Translations under genes and position numbers: made by a program
NCBI RefSeq assembly: GCF_018687675.1
Contig: NZ_CP061302.1
Span: 632,192-696,191, forward strand
From: Polynucleobacter sp. MG-Unter2-18
Lineage (GTDB): Bacteria > Pseudomonadota > Gammaproteobacteria > Burkholderiales > Burkholderiaceae
Direction of reading: 5' to 3'
Length of the DNA stretch: 64,000 nt
The notes under the pieces: generated by a model
Told to the model about the DNA's origin: nothing
Seen by the model: only the letters and a program-made list of their open reading frames with translations
Databases searched by the model: none
Shown here: positions 1-8,685 of the stretch, piece by piece
Layout of the letters: each line of letters starts with the position of its first letter
Numbering within the stretch: position 1 is the first letter of the stretch

Positions 1-3
1 CCG

Positions 4-330
4 GTGGCATTGATTGCGATTGTGTTTTATCCCTTAGCGTTAGGTCTTGGGATGCTCGATCCCTATGCTTGGGGTTATGGCTCTATCGGGCTTTTAATCG
101 CCATTATCTTCTTTGCCATACTGTGCGGCCTTGCTGCCTGGACTAAGGGCGTGTGGATCCTGTCTATTGCGATTATTGCGTGGGTAGCTCATTGGCATGA
201 ATCTGCAAATCTTTGGGACTATCTTTTAGATCCCTTCTTGGCTATTTGGGCTCTGCTAGCAATCCCGAATGCGATATATCAGAAGCGTCGCGAGAGAGCC
301 CAGTCAGGCTATCTGTTTAGTGCGGGCTAA
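4..330 (+). CDS. Hydrophobic membrane protein, probably the 3' part of a gene cut by the window edge
   Basis: I do not recognise a named family. The 108 visible residues form about three or four membrane segments (roughly residues 3-18, 25-45, 48-62 and 75-88) and end in a short basic tail containing KRRER. The frame is open to the first base of the window, and the first usable codon is a GTG at 4, so the true start may lie upstream. A strong bidirectional terminator follows about 45 bases after the stop. Function is unknown; the overall look is that of a small inner-membrane protein. Confidence 0.55.
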   Translation: MALIAIVFYPLALGLGMLDPYAWGYGSIGLLIAIIFFAILCGLAAWTKGVWILSIAIIAWVAHWHESANLWDYLLDPFLAIWALLAIPNAIYQKRRERAQSGYLFSAG

Positions 331-373
331 GGGGTGAGTTAGTGCATCAGTAGATCGGTTACTTTTAGGTAAC

Positions 374-406
374 AAAAAAGCCAGCAGAAATTTGCTGGCT
401 TTTTTG
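374..406. terminator. Bidirectional intrinsic terminator
   Basis: An 8-bp perfect stem AGCCAGCA / TGCTGGCT (379-386 with 393-400) has a run of A on its left and a run of T on its right, so it can stop transcription on both strands. It separates the rightward membrane-protein gene from the leftward Bug gene, which are convergent here. Confidence 0.85.
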
Positions 407-424
407 TTTACCGCTATTCCGGAA

Positions 425-1417
425 TTAATCTGGAATATTGGCTTTACGAATGACTGGACCCCAAACGTTGATTTCTTTATCAAGGTGGTCCTTGAGGCCA
501 TTGGCGGATACTTTATCCATTGATACGATATCAATGTTGGCATCATCCAATCGCTTCTTCACATCCGGATTATTCAATGCTTTCTTGAGTGCAGCATTGA
601 TTTTGTCCAGAACTGGTTTTGGAGTACCTTTTGGAGCATACACACCGTGCCATACTTTTACTTCAAAGCCTTTGAGACCTTGTTCGTTCAAAGTAGGAAC
701 GTTAGGAATGGCAGGTAAACGCTTCATTGTGGTTGTACCAAATGCCTTCACACGACCATCCTTAATGTAAGGAATGGTTTGTGTTGTCTGGTCGCACAAG
801 AGGTCAACTTGACCGCCTAAGAGGTCAGTCAAAGCAGGGCCAGTTCCTTTGTAAGGGATGTTGGTCAAGCGAACGCCCATACGACTTTGAAATAATAGAC
901 CGCAGAGCTGTGACACAGCGCCTGGACCGGCATTTGCCATAGTTACTTTTGATCCGTTCGCTCTAATGTAAGCTTCCAGCTCTTTAAAGTTGTTTGCTGG
1001 CAAATCTTTTTTACCGAGCAATACCATTGGTACGTCAGCAACTTGGCCGATGTACTCAAAGCTAGTCATTGGGTCATACGGCAGTTTGTCGTACAAGGCT
1101 TGTGCAGTAGCCATACCCATGTGATGAATGTAGATCGTGTAACCATCTGGTGCTGCGCGTGCGACCTTAGTGGAAGCAATCGTGCCACCTGCACCAGGGA
1201 CGTTCTCAACTACCACTGTCTGACCTAAAGACTGGCCCATTGGCACCGCAATTAAACGTGCGATTGAATCAGTCGGTCCGCCGGCTGCAAAAGGAACAAC
1301 CAAGGAAATAGATTTCGTTGGCCAATCTTTTTGGGCGGATGCAATATTGCTGCCCAATAAAGTGCTGGCGCTGACAACTGCAGCAATTCCAGCAAAGAGG
1401 GTTTTCTTTAATTTCAT
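425..1417 (-). CDS. Tripartite tricarboxylate transporter (Bug/TctC) substrate-binding protein
   Basis: This is a periplasmic solute-binding protein of the Bug family, which typically binds carboxylates. The 330 residues begin with a signal peptide (basic MKLKK, hydrophobic core, likely cleavage after ASA near residue 28). The mature start carries the family pattern DWPTKSI...VVPFAAGG.TDS.AR, and the length is normal. A GGAG box lies just before the ATG. It is the last gene of a leftward cluster with a CitE-like lyase, an MmgE/PrpD protein and a MaoC-type hydratase, so its ligand may be a small dicarboxylate handled by those enzymes. No membrane partners (TctA/TctB) are nearby, which is common for Bug proteins. 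The ligand is an inference. Confidence 0.9.
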   Translation of the reverse strand: MKLKKTLFAGIAAVVSASTLLGSNIASAQKDWPTKSISLVVPFAAGGPTDSIARLIAVPMGQSLGQTVVVENVPGAGGTIASTKVARAAPDGYTIYIHHMGMATAQALYDKLPYDPMTSFEYIGQVADVPMVLLGKKDLPANNFKELEAYIRANGSKVTMANAGPGAVSQLCGLLFQSRMGVRLTNIPYKGTGPALTDLLGGQVDLLCDQTTQTIPYIKDGRVKAFGTTTMKRLPAIPNVPTLNEQGLKGFEVKVWHGVYAPKGTPKPVLDKINAALKKALNNPDVKKRLDDANIDIVSMDKVSANGLKDHLDKEINVWGPVIRKANIPD

Positions 1418-1476
1418 TTAAGTCTCCGTTATTGTTTGATGCTTACTAATTTTGCCACTATTAAATGCTATCGGCT

Positions 1477-2322
1477 TTAGGGTTTACCAGCAATCGCTAG
1501 AGTTCTTTGGGCCAGCAGAACAACTGGACGGTCAATCATGCGGCCATCTAATTTCACTGCACCTCCTTTGGATGCCTTGTCTGCCTCGATAACGCGATGA
1601 GCCCAAGACACTTCTGCAGCAGTAGGCATAAAGGAATCCTTCACTAGGGAAACCTGTTTAGGGTGTATGCACAGCTTGCCACCAAAGCCCATTCTTTTGG
1701 CACGCTCCGCATCTTCCGTAATGCGCTCAATATTGTCAGTAGAGGGAGTAACCCCGTCTATTGGAGGGGCAATTTGGGCTAAGCGTGAGGCCAACACAAT
1801 CTGAAAGCGTGCAGTTTGTAGTTCAGTTTCTGGTGCATCACAAACCATCCCTAGATCTGCTTGTAGATCGATATTGCCTAATGCTAGGCGCAATACTTGT
1901 TCAGAGTTTGCGATTTCATTTAGGCGATCAAGACCGATGGCAGTCTCAATCATCGGAATGATGGCTGTGTTTGGAAGCATTTGTGCTGCACCATTAATTT
2001 GATCGAGTGACTCACTTTTTGGAATGAGTAAGCAAGCTACATCTAACTCTTGAACCAAAATCAGGTCTGCCGCATAAAAATGACTGCCAGGAGAATTTGA
2101 GCGAATAATCAGACGCTTTTTTTGTTCTGCGGTAAATGAAGGCCAATCAGCACGTATTGCAGCACGGGCAGATTCCTTGTCTTCCTGGGCAACCGCATCT
2201 TCTAAATCGATGATGACGCCATCAGCACCACTATCGAGTGCTTTAATAAATCGCTCTGGACGCGTTCCTGGAACGAATAAGAAAGTGCTGCTAAAGCCGA
2301 TAGGTGTATCAAGTGGATTCAT
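1477..2322 (-). CDS. HpcH/HpaI-family CitE-like lyase (citramalyl-CoA or malyl-CoA lyase type)
   Basis: This is a CitE-type TIM-barrel lyase that cleaves or forms 3-hydroxyacyl-CoA esters, for example citramalyl-CoA to acetyl-CoA and pyruvate. Visible hallmarks are FLFVPG near the N-terminus, the DLEDAV motif, an arginine in IIRSNS, the IETA glutamate and GNIDL aspartate of the Mg site, and GKLCIHPKQV near the end. I chose the ATG at 2322 (MNPLDTPIG), giving 281 residues. The longer frame back to 2400 would run into the upstream MmgE/PrpD gene and has no family similarity. It lies between the Bug gene and the MmgE/PrpD gene on the same strand. The exact acyl-CoA substrate cannot be read from sequence alone. 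Confidence 0.88.
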   Translation of the reverse strand: MNPLDTPIGFSSTFLFVPGTRPERFIKALDSGADGVIIDLEDAVAQEDKESARAAIRADWPSFTAEQKKRLIIRSNSPGSHFYAADLILVQELDVACLLIPKSESLDQINGAAQMLPNTAIIPMIETAIGLDRLNEIANSEQVLRLALGNIDLQADLGMVCDAPETELQTARFQIVLASRLAQIAPPIDGVTPSTDNIERITEDAERAKRMGFGGKLCIHPKQVSLVKDSFMPTAAEVSWAHRVIEADKASKGGAVKLDGRMIDRPVVLLAQRTLAIAGKP

Positions 2323-2354
2323 GTATGTGGCTTTATAAAATATGAGGCAGAGAT

Positions 2355-3725
2355 TTAGGAGATCAGCATGCCTATCTTGGACTGCTTGCGGATATTCCAC
2401 AAGCGCTCAATAGCAGCGCTCATCTCAGTGGGACTTGCGCCGCCACTAAATGCAGCAAGGCGCATAGCCTTATCGGTAATTTCAGCGCGGCTGAGAGTAT
2501 TGCCAGGATCACCTTTGGGTTCGTCAACGCGACCTTCTAAAACCTCGCCACTATTTAAATAGACTTTGACTTTGCCAATCCAGCGTTGAGGATAGGCGCC
2601 ATCCACTTCGGGATCCAGAATCATCGTGACGCGATCACGGAATGCGCAAATGGCTTGATCATGAAAGTGTTGATCAAATTCTTGTAGGCCTGCAAATTGA
2701 TAGTGAGCAATTAAGGCTAATACAGTCCCCATAGAGAACTTAGATTGGTGCACAGTCGCAGGATCAGTCACTGGGCCAAGCACATCAATTGCACCCTGAT
2801 GAACTAAGGTTTCTACTTTAGCGATATCGCTAGGCTTGAGGTGATGTGTCAGCATCACTTGTAACAATGCATCTGCGGCAGGGTGAGTATGACGACATGA
2901 GGCATGATATTTAAAGCTCGTCTCAGCTATAGTCCAGCGACTACCCAATCGATCAATCAGCTTGCTAGGATCTGCATCACTCGACATGCCAGCTGCTAAA
3001 CCTTGCTTGCCTTCCAAAATATGTTCGGCACCCGTAAACCCAGATTGCGCTAGGTAAGCTGACATCAAGCCAGTAGAGGCAGCGTGCGCAGTATGCAGTT
3101 GCTTAGAGTCAGCGGCATCGCGCAGAAATTCCCAAAGGCCGGCCGATTGCGTTCCTGCTGAACCAAAGGCGTGCAGCATTTGTGTTGGGTTTAGTTTGAG
3201 TAGATGACCTACTGCAGCGGCAGCAGCCAAGGTGCCTGCAGTACCAGTGGTATGAAATGTTTTGTAGTGTGATCGACCTAAAAATTCACCAACCCGAATA
3301 CCGACTTCATAGCCTGCAACGGCGGCTACCAAAAGATCTTCACCTGATGCACCAATCGTTTGCGCCGTTGCTAATGCTGCAGGAAATACTATTGTGCCTG
3401 GATGAAAGACGGAGCCATTGTGAACATCATCTTGCTCTGCTACATGTGAAGCTGCTGCATTTGCAAGTGCTGCCAAGAAAGGGCTTGAGCTCTGACGATT
3501 AATCAGAATTTCAGCAGAACCAGGATTAGCGGTATTAAAGCCGCCCATGTTTTGCGCAAACTGCGTCATCGTTTCTACTGGGCGCGATCCTTTACCAGCA
3601 ATCGCAGAGCCGAACCAATCGACTAGTAAATCTTCGGTGCGCGCAATTACCTCTTGAGGAATATCGCCAATCTTTAATTCAGAGGCAAATGTAGCTAAGG
3701 CTTTAGATAAGTGTGAAGTAGTCAT
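2355..3725 (-). CDS. MmgE/PrpD family protein (2-methylcitrate dehydratase / cis-aconitate decarboxylase fold)
   Basis: The family includes 2-methylcitrate dehydratase and cis-aconitate decarboxylase (the enzyme that makes itaconate). The 456 residues match the usual length. Family landmarks include the helical N-terminal part with DWFGSAIAG, the AEQDDVHNGSVFHPG segment holding conserved Asp and His, and FKYHASCRHTHPA in the lid domain. An AGGAAA box precedes the ATG at 3725. It follows the MaoC-type hydratase by 14 bases. With a CitE-like lyase next to it, either a decarboxylase that feeds itaconate into the pathway or a dehydratase for a related acid would fit; the sequence does not decide between them. 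Confidence 0.88.
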   Translation of the reverse strand: MTTSHLSKALATFASELKIGDIPQEVIARTEDLLVDWFGSAIAGKGSRPVETMTQFAQNMGGFNTANPGSAEILINRQSSSPFLAALANAAASHVAEQDDVHNGSVFHPGTIVFPAALATAQTIGASGEDLLVAAVAGYEVGIRVGEFLGRSHYKTFHTTGTAGTLAAAAAVGHLLKLNPTQMLHAFGSAGTQSAGLWEFLRDAADSKQLHTAHAASTGLMSAYLAQSGFTGAEHILEGKQGLAAGMSSDADPSKLIDRLGSRWTIAETSFKYHASCRHTHPAADALLQVMLTHHLKPSDIAKVETLVHQGAIDVLGPVTDPATVHQSKFSMGTVLALIAHYQFAGLQEFDQHFHDQAICAFRDRVTMILDPEVDGAYPQRWIGKVKVYLNSGEVLEGRVDEPKGDPGNTLSRAEITDKAMRLAAFSGGASPTEMSAAIERLWNIRKQSKIGMLIS

Positions 3726-3739
3726 TCAGTCAATATTTC

Positions 3740-4624
3740 CTAAGCTAAAACTGCAGTGGCTTGCATGGTGAGCCAGCCTTCGTGATCCTCGGCCCAAATG
3801 GAGATCGTTTTTCCAGAAGTATCTCTCTCCAAATCAGGCTTGGCACTGACCTTAAATAAATTGATATCAAAAGTAGGGCGTATGGCGCGGAACTCAAAGC
3901 TCTTGAGCGTGCAGCCTGGAATACTTTGGCGTACAAGATCCACTAGCAAAGTGGCAATTAATGGCCCATGAACAATTAAGCCAGGATAACCCTCTACTTC
4001 AGTAACGTATTTGCGATCGTAATGTATGCGATGGCCATTAAATGTTAGTGCTGAGTAGCGGAATAACAAAACATCATCAGGGGTAATTGTTTTAGACCAT
4101 GTCGCTCCAGTAGGGGCTGGTGTTGGTGCAACTGGCTTATCGTCTGGTCCGGGAGCATCGCGATACACAATGTCATGCTCTTCAACTAAGGCCAAGCCAT
4201 TTTGATTAGAGATAGTATGTTTGACCAATACAAAGATAAGATCACCAGTGCGACCCGCTTTGTGTGTAACGGATTCAATTCTAGAGACGCGTTCGATTTC
4301 ATCGTCAACTGCCAGAGGCGCTAACCATTCAACTCGACTACCGGCCCACATGCGACGCGGCAATGGTACGGGGGGCAAAAAGCCACCACGCTTTGGGTGA
4401 CCATCAAGGCCAATTTCGGATTGAAGAGCGCAAGGTAAAAAATAGAGCCAATGCCATAACTCTGGCAGAAAGGTTCCTGCAACGGGCGCAACGTCAGGTC
4501 GATCGAGCGTTGCTGATAAAGCTCTGACAGGTGCCGCAGTGATAATGTCTTGAAGGGTCTCAGTTTTACCGAGCCATTCCTGGAGATGAGTAATAGTTTG
4601 GGGTTCGATTCGCATAAGTTCCAT
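3740..4624 (-). CDS. Two-domain MaoC/FAS1-like hydratase (mesaconyl-C4-CoA or itaconyl-CoA hydratase type)
   Basis: The 294-residue protein has an N-terminal FAS1-like dehydratase domain and a C-terminal MaoC hot-dog domain. The C-terminal signature is clear: RYSALTFNGHRIHYD, supplying the catalytic Asn/His/Asp region, then EGYPGLIVHGPL. Proteins of this build hydrate mesaconyl-C4-CoA or itaconyl-CoA to citramalyl-CoA. It is the first gene of the leftward cluster, followed closely by the MmgE/PrpD, lyase and Bug genes, and it begins only 31 bases after chrA ends, so it could be read through from fabI-chrA. The match of hydratase and citramalyl-CoA-type lyase is the main argument for a C5-dicarboxylate route. 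The precise substrate is inference. Confidence 0.82.
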   Translation of the reverse strand: MELMRIEPQTITHLQEWLGKTETLQDIITAAPVRALSATLDRPDVAPVAGTFLPELWHWLYFLPCALQSEIGLDGHPKRGGFLPPVPLPRRMWAGSRVEWLAPLAVDDEIERVSRIESVTHKAGRTGDLIFVLVKHTISNQNGLALVEEHDIVYRDAPGPDDKPVAPTPAPTGATWSKTITPDDVLLFRYSALTFNGHRIHYDRKYVTEVEGYPGLIVHGPLIATLLVDLVRQSIPGCTLKSFEFRAIRPTFDINLFKVSAKPDLERDTSGKTISIWAEDHEGWLTMQATAVLA

Positions 4625-4655
4625 TATGCCAATTTCAGCCCCTAATAAAGTCGAC

Positions 4656-5981
4656 TTAGATCAATAAACTGGCTAACAAATAGCTCAGTAAGCCGGCTAG
4701 AGCAGAGCCAGTTAATACACTAATCACCCCTTTTTGAAACTGAAAGAGTGCCACAGCTGCAAGCAGGGCAATCACCATCGAAATCCATGAGATTGAACCT
4801 CCAAGGCCATGCGGAAAAAAGACGTGATACGCAAAGAACAAGCCCAGATTGGCGATGACGCCAACTACTGCTGCAGAGATTGCTGTGAGGGGCGCAGTAA
4901 AGCTCAGCTTGCCATGTGTAGATTCAATCAGTGGACCACCGACTAGCACCAGGAAAAAAGACGGTAAAAAAGTAAACCAGGTAGCTACGCAAGCACCAAG
5001 CACCCCAAACCAAAATGGATTGCTATTACCAATCAGATGCTGAATATGGCCGGCGAGGTAACCAACAAAAGCCACCACCATGATGAGTGGTCCTGGAGTA
5101 GTTTCTCCGAGCGCTAAACCATCCATCATCTGACCTGCACTGAGCCATTGAAATTGATCTACTGCGCCTTGGTAGACATAGGGTAGAACTGCGTATGCAC
5201 CACCAAAGGTGAGGAAGGCGGCTTTAGTGAAGAACCAAGCAATTTGCGGGTAGAGTGTTTTCCAGCCAAAGATTAGTACCAAGGAAATAAACGGAATTAG
5301 CCAGAGCGCAAGAACAACCGAGCCATGCAATGCCAGTTTCTTTTTAGAGAACTTAGCGTGGTCTGGAGTAGGGGTGTGATCATCAATCATTGCGGGAGCG
5401 TGCACCTCTGTTGATTTATCGTGGGCTGCAATTTGCTGAAAATATTCTGGGTAGCGTCTACCGCCCCAAACGCCCATCAAGGCAGCACAAACAACAATCA
5501 GTGGAAATGCAAGGTTAAGAACAAAGATCGCCAGGAAAGATCCGAGCGCGATCATACGCAGCGCTTGATTGTGAATCGTGCGCTTACCAATCCGCACTGC
5601 GGCATGGAGGATGATTGCGGTGACGGCGGGTTTGATGCCAAAAAAGATTGCGGCAATCCAAGGAACTTGTCCAAAGGTAAGGTAGACCCAAGATAGTCCG
5701 ATCAATATCAATAGTGAGGGTAGTACAAAGAGGGTGCCTGCGATAACACCACCCCAAGTGCGGTGCATTAGCCAGCCGATGTAAGTGACTAACTGCTGGG
5801 CTTCAGGTCCCGGCAGTAACATGCAATAGTTGAGCGCATGTAAAAAACGCCGCTCTGAAATCCAGCGACGCTTTTCAACTAGCTCTTGATGAAGGACTGC
5901 GATTTGTCCTGCGGGCCCACCAAAACTAATAAAGCCCAGTTTGGCCCAAAACTTCAGGGCCTCGCGCAGTGGAACGCTCAA
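4656..5981 (-). CDS. chrA: Chromate transporter, CHR family
   Basis: This is an integral membrane protein of the CHR family, which exports chromate by exchange or proton-driven transport. At 441 residues it is the long two-domain form. The first half opens with FWAKLGFISFGGPAGQIAVLH and the second repeats the theme with FFTKAAFLTFGGAYAVLPYVYQGAV; each is followed by hydrophobic helices. A hydrophilic linker near residues 190-215 separates the halves. The start is a TTG at 5981 that shares bases with the TGA stop of fabI (TTGA), which suggests translational coupling. Pairing of chrA with fabI has no obvious metabolic reason. The role in chromate resistance is inferred from family only. Confidence 0.88.
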   Translation of the reverse strand: MSVPLREALKFWAKLGFISFGGPAGQIAVLHQELVEKRRWISERRFLHALNYCMLLPGPEAQQLVTYIGWLMHRTWGGVIAGTLFVLPSLLILIGLSWVYLTFGQVPWIAAIFFGIKPAVTAIILHAAVRIGKRTIHNQALRMIALGSFLAIFVLNLAFPLIVVCAALMGVWGGRRYPEYFQQIAAHDKSTEVHAPAMIDDHTPTPDHAKFSKKKLALHGSVVLALWLIPFISLVLIFGWKTLYPQIAWFFTKAAFLTFGGAYAVLPYVYQGAVDQFQWLSAGQMMDGLALGETTPGPLIMVVAFVGYLAGHIQHLIGNSNPFWFGVLGACVATWFTFLPSFFLVLVGGPLIESTHGKLSFTAPLTAISAAVVGVIANLGLFFAYHVFFPHGLGGSISWISMVIALLAAVALFQFQKGVISVLTGSALAGLLSYLLASLLI

Positions 5982-6763
5982 ACTTCGTCCATGCCACCAA
6001 CCACTTGGCTAAAGCCGTTATCGACATAAATGATTTCAGCAGTGATGCCGTTTGCTAAATCAGATAGTAAGAAGGCAGCAGTGTTACCGACATCATCAAT
6101 CGTGACATTGCGACGCATTGGAGCAGTTTGTTCAACTGCTTCCAAAATCTTGCCAAAGCCTTTAATGCCGGCGGCAGCCAACGTTTTAATTGGGCCAGCA
6201 GAGATTCCGTTAGCGCGAATGCCTTTAGGTCCAACCGAGCCGGCGATATAGCGTACCGAGGCTTCAAGTGAGGCCTTAGCAAGCCCCATGGTGTTGTAGT
6301 TAGGAACGTTGCGTAAGCTGCCGAGGTAAGTCAGCGTCAATAAAGAAGATTTGTCACGCAACATGGGTAGAGCTTCTTTTGCCATCGCTGGGAAGCTGTA
6401 AGCAGAGATGTCGTGAGCTATTTTGAAGCCTTCACGAGAGAGACCTTCTAAAAAGTCGCCAGCAATGGCTTCACGTGGTGCAAAGCCAATCGCATGAACA
6501 AAACCATCAAACTGCGGCCAAGTCTTAGCTAAATCCTTAAAAAGGGCGGAAATTTGCTCATCGCTACCAACGTCGCAGTCAAAAATCAGTTCGGTATTGA
6601 ATTCTTTAGCAAAATCGACAATACGATCCTTAAAGCGCTCTCCAACGTAGGTAAAGGCCAGTTCAGCCCCTTCGCGATGGCATGCCTTGGCAATACCGTA
6701 GGCAATAGAGCGGTTAGAAAGAAGGCCGGTAATCAGAATTTTTTTGCCAGCGAGAAAGCCCAT
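5978..6763 (-). CDS. fabI: Enoyl-[acyl-carrier-protein] reductase, NADH type
   Basis: FabI carries out the last reduction of each fatty acid elongation cycle, turning enoyl-ACP into acyl-ACP with NADH. The 261 residues show the FabI variant of the SDR fold: the cofactor loop GLLSNRSIAYGIA near residues 13-25, the AIGFAP segment, and the active-site pair Tyr146 and Tyr156 with Lys163 (Y-x6-K in YNTMGLAK). The ATG at 6763 has a good AAGGA box. It is divergent from the yej genes and overlaps chrA by four bases. Length and motifs are typical, so it is probably the housekeeping copy and a target for triclosan-like inhibitors. Confidence 0.95.
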   Translation of the reverse strand: MGFLAGKKILITGLLSNRSIAYGIAKACHREGAELAFTYVGERFKDRIVDFAKEFNTELIFDCDVGSDEQISALFKDLAKTWPQFDGFVHAIGFAPREAIAGDFLEGLSREGFKIAHDISAYSFPAMAKEALPMLRDKSSLLTLTYLGSLRNVPNYNTMGLAKASLEASVRYIAGSVGPKGIRANGISAGPIKTLAAAGIKGFGKILEAVEQTAPMRRNVTIDDVGNTAAFLLSDLANGITAEIIYVDNGFSQVVGGMDEV

Positions 6764-6813
6764 ATTGTGTCCTTTGCTTCAAATGTGATTTGCTATCTAC
6801 AATTGTTGCATAT

Positions 6814-8685
6814 ATGCCCATGCTCCCCGCCATCCGCCAAATCCCCAATTTGCTACTCTTAGCCCTTCTGGCTGGGGTGGCGCTTAATTCGGCTCATGGC
6901 GCGCAGGGGATTGCTCAATACGGTAAGCCCAAATACGCTGATGGATTTAGCCATTTTGATTACGTCAATCCTCAGGTGCCTAGGGGTGGTACCTTAACTT
7001 TGCCTAACCCCGATCGTCGCACTAGCTTTGATAAGTTCAATCCATTTACGCTGCGTGGCGTGACAGCCCCTGGTATCGCTCAACTGATGTTCGAGTCTTT
7101 GGCGGTGGGTAGTGCAGATGAGGTCTCTAGTGCCTATGGTCTGATTGCTGAAGATATTGCAGTGGCGCCTGACAAGATGTCAGTGGTATTTCGGATTCGA
7201 CCTGAGGCAAAGTTTTCAGATGGCAATGCGATTTTGGCCGGTGACGTAAAGCATAGCTTTGATACCTTGATGAGCTCACTTGCCAATCCACAATTTAAAA
7301 CGGTGTATGCCGATGTGAAGCAAGCAGTAGTTGTCTCGGACCGCGTGATCCGCTTTGACTTTAAGAATCGCAATCCTGAATTACCAGTGATGGTGGGTAC
7401 CGTACCGGTGTTCTCTCGCAACTGGGGTAAGAAGCCCGATGGCAGTATTACCCCATTTGATAAGTTGACCTTTGAGCACCCAATAGCCAGTGGACCGTAT
7501 GTGATTGAGTCTTATAAAGCTGGCAAGACCATGATCTTTAAACGTAACCCCAATTACTGGGCCGATCAAGGCGCTAAGCCACTCAATGTCCGTGTTGGTT
7601 TTTATAACTTTGATCGCGTGAACTACAAGCTCTATAGTGATGATGCCGTTCGTCTTGAGGCTTTTAAGGCCGGGGAGTTTGATGCATTAGTGGAGTACCG
7701 TGCAAAGAATTGGGCTAAGAGTTATGTGGGTCCTAGATTTAATGATGGCACCTTAGAGAAGAAGGCGTTTCTCAATCACAATGGCGCTGGCATGCAAGGT
7801 TTTGCAATGAATGTACGTCGACCGATTTTTCAGGATCCACGGGTACGACAAGCCTTAGGGTACGCGCTTGACTTTGAGTGGTTAAATCGCCAACTCTTCT
7901 TTGAGCAATACAGTCGCATCAATAGCTACTTTACGAACAGTGATCTGAGTGCTAATTTCGATGGTCCTCGCAAGCCTACTGAAGCGGAGTTGAAATTACT
8001 CAAGCCTCTAAAAGCGCAATATCCTAAATGGGTGCCTGATGCTGTCTTCGATCCAATGCCTCCAGCACCCTCAACTGCTTCGCCAGATAGCTTGCGTCAG
8101 AACCTACGCAAAGCACGTGATTTATTGGCTCAGGCTGGTTGGCAATATCGTGATGGTGCATTACGGAATATGCAGGGTGAGCCTTTCCGATTTGAGATGG
8201 TCGAAGACGGCCCATTTTTCTTAAGAGTGATTTCATCTTACGTTCGTAATTTAGAGAAGCTGGGTATTGCGGTAGACATTCGGACTAGTGACTTTGCTTT
8301 GCATCAGAAGCGTATGGATGAATACGACTTTGATATGACTACCATTCGTTTTCCTGATTCACAAAGCCCAGGTAATGAATTATGGGATCGCTTTGGTAGT
8401 GAGGCCGCAAAAGAAAAAGGCTCTGACAATGTGATTGGGGTCCAGTCACCCGTAGTTGATGCTTTGGTAGATGCGATTGTGAAAGCTCAGACTCGCGAAG
8501 AGTTACGTGCAGCTACTAGAGCTTTAGACCGTGTTCTTTGGAATAGTTACTTCGTTATTCCTCAGTGGTACAACCCGACACATCGAATCGCGTATCGTAA
8601 GGAGATGCGCTATCCGGAGCCCCCCCTGTATTACACCGCTGAATCTTGGATTCCGCTCAATTGGTGGAAAGAGGGGGCGCGCTAA
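6814..8685 (+). CDS. yejA: Periplasmic peptide-binding protein of a YejABEF-type ABC transporter
   Basis: This is a family 5 extracellular solute-binding protein (oligopeptide/dipeptide class). It begins with a signal peptide (hydrophobic LLLLALLAGVAL, cleavage around AHGA), then YGKPKYADGFSHFDYVNP, a YejA-type opening, and contains the family 5 signature region near KMSVVFRIRPEAKFSDG. I chose the ATG at 6814 (623 residues); a TTG at 6790 would add eight residues that do not improve the signal peptide. It heads a tightly packed operon with two permeases and a double ATPase. In enterobacteria YejABEF takes up peptides, including microcin C. The substrate here is unknown. Confidence 0.92.
   Translation: MPMLPAIRQIPNLLLLALLAGVALNSAHGAQGIAQYGKPKYADGFSHFDYVNPQVPRGGTLTLPNPDRRTSFDKFNPFTLRGVTAPGIAQLMFESLAVGSADEVSSAYGLIAEDIAVAPDKMSVVFRIRPEAKFSDGNAILAGDVKHSFDTLMSSLANPQFKTVYADVKQAVVVSDRVIRFDFKNRNPELPVMVGTVPVFSRNWGKKPDGSITPFDKLTFEHPIASGPYVIESYKAGKTMIFKRNPNYWADQGAKPLNVRVGFYNFDRVNYKLYSDDAVRLEAFKAGEFDALVEYRAKNWAKSYVGPRFNDGTLEKKAFLNHNGAGMQGFAMNVRRPIFQDPRVRQALGYALDFEWLNRQLFFEQYSRINSYFTNSDLSANFDGPRKPTEAELKLLKPLKAQYPKWVPDAVFDPMPPAPSTASPDSLRQNLRKARDLLAQAGWQYRDGALRNMQGEPFRFEMVEDGPFFLRVISSYVRNLEKLGIAVDIRTSDFALHQKRMDEYDFDMTTIRFPDSQSPGNELWDRFGSEAAKEKGSDNVIGVQSPVVDALVDAIVKAQTREELRAATRALDRVLWNSYFVIPQWYNPTHRIAYRKEMRYPEPPLYYTAESWIPLNWWKEGAR

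Noticed and set aside
304..546. Leftward open frame of 80 codons across the terminator at the left end
   Set aside because: It runs through a strong terminator and overlaps the end of the Bug gene in another frame; no motif or ribosome-binding site.
2323..2400. Longer N-terminus for the CitE-like lyase
   Set aside because: The extra 26 residues overlap the MmgE/PrpD gene and do not resemble the family, which starts near FLFVPG.
8646..8684. Upstream start of yejB inside yejA
   Set aside because: The ATG at 8685 overlapping the yejA stop (TAATG) gives the usual N-terminus and fits the ATGA overlaps of the other yej genes.
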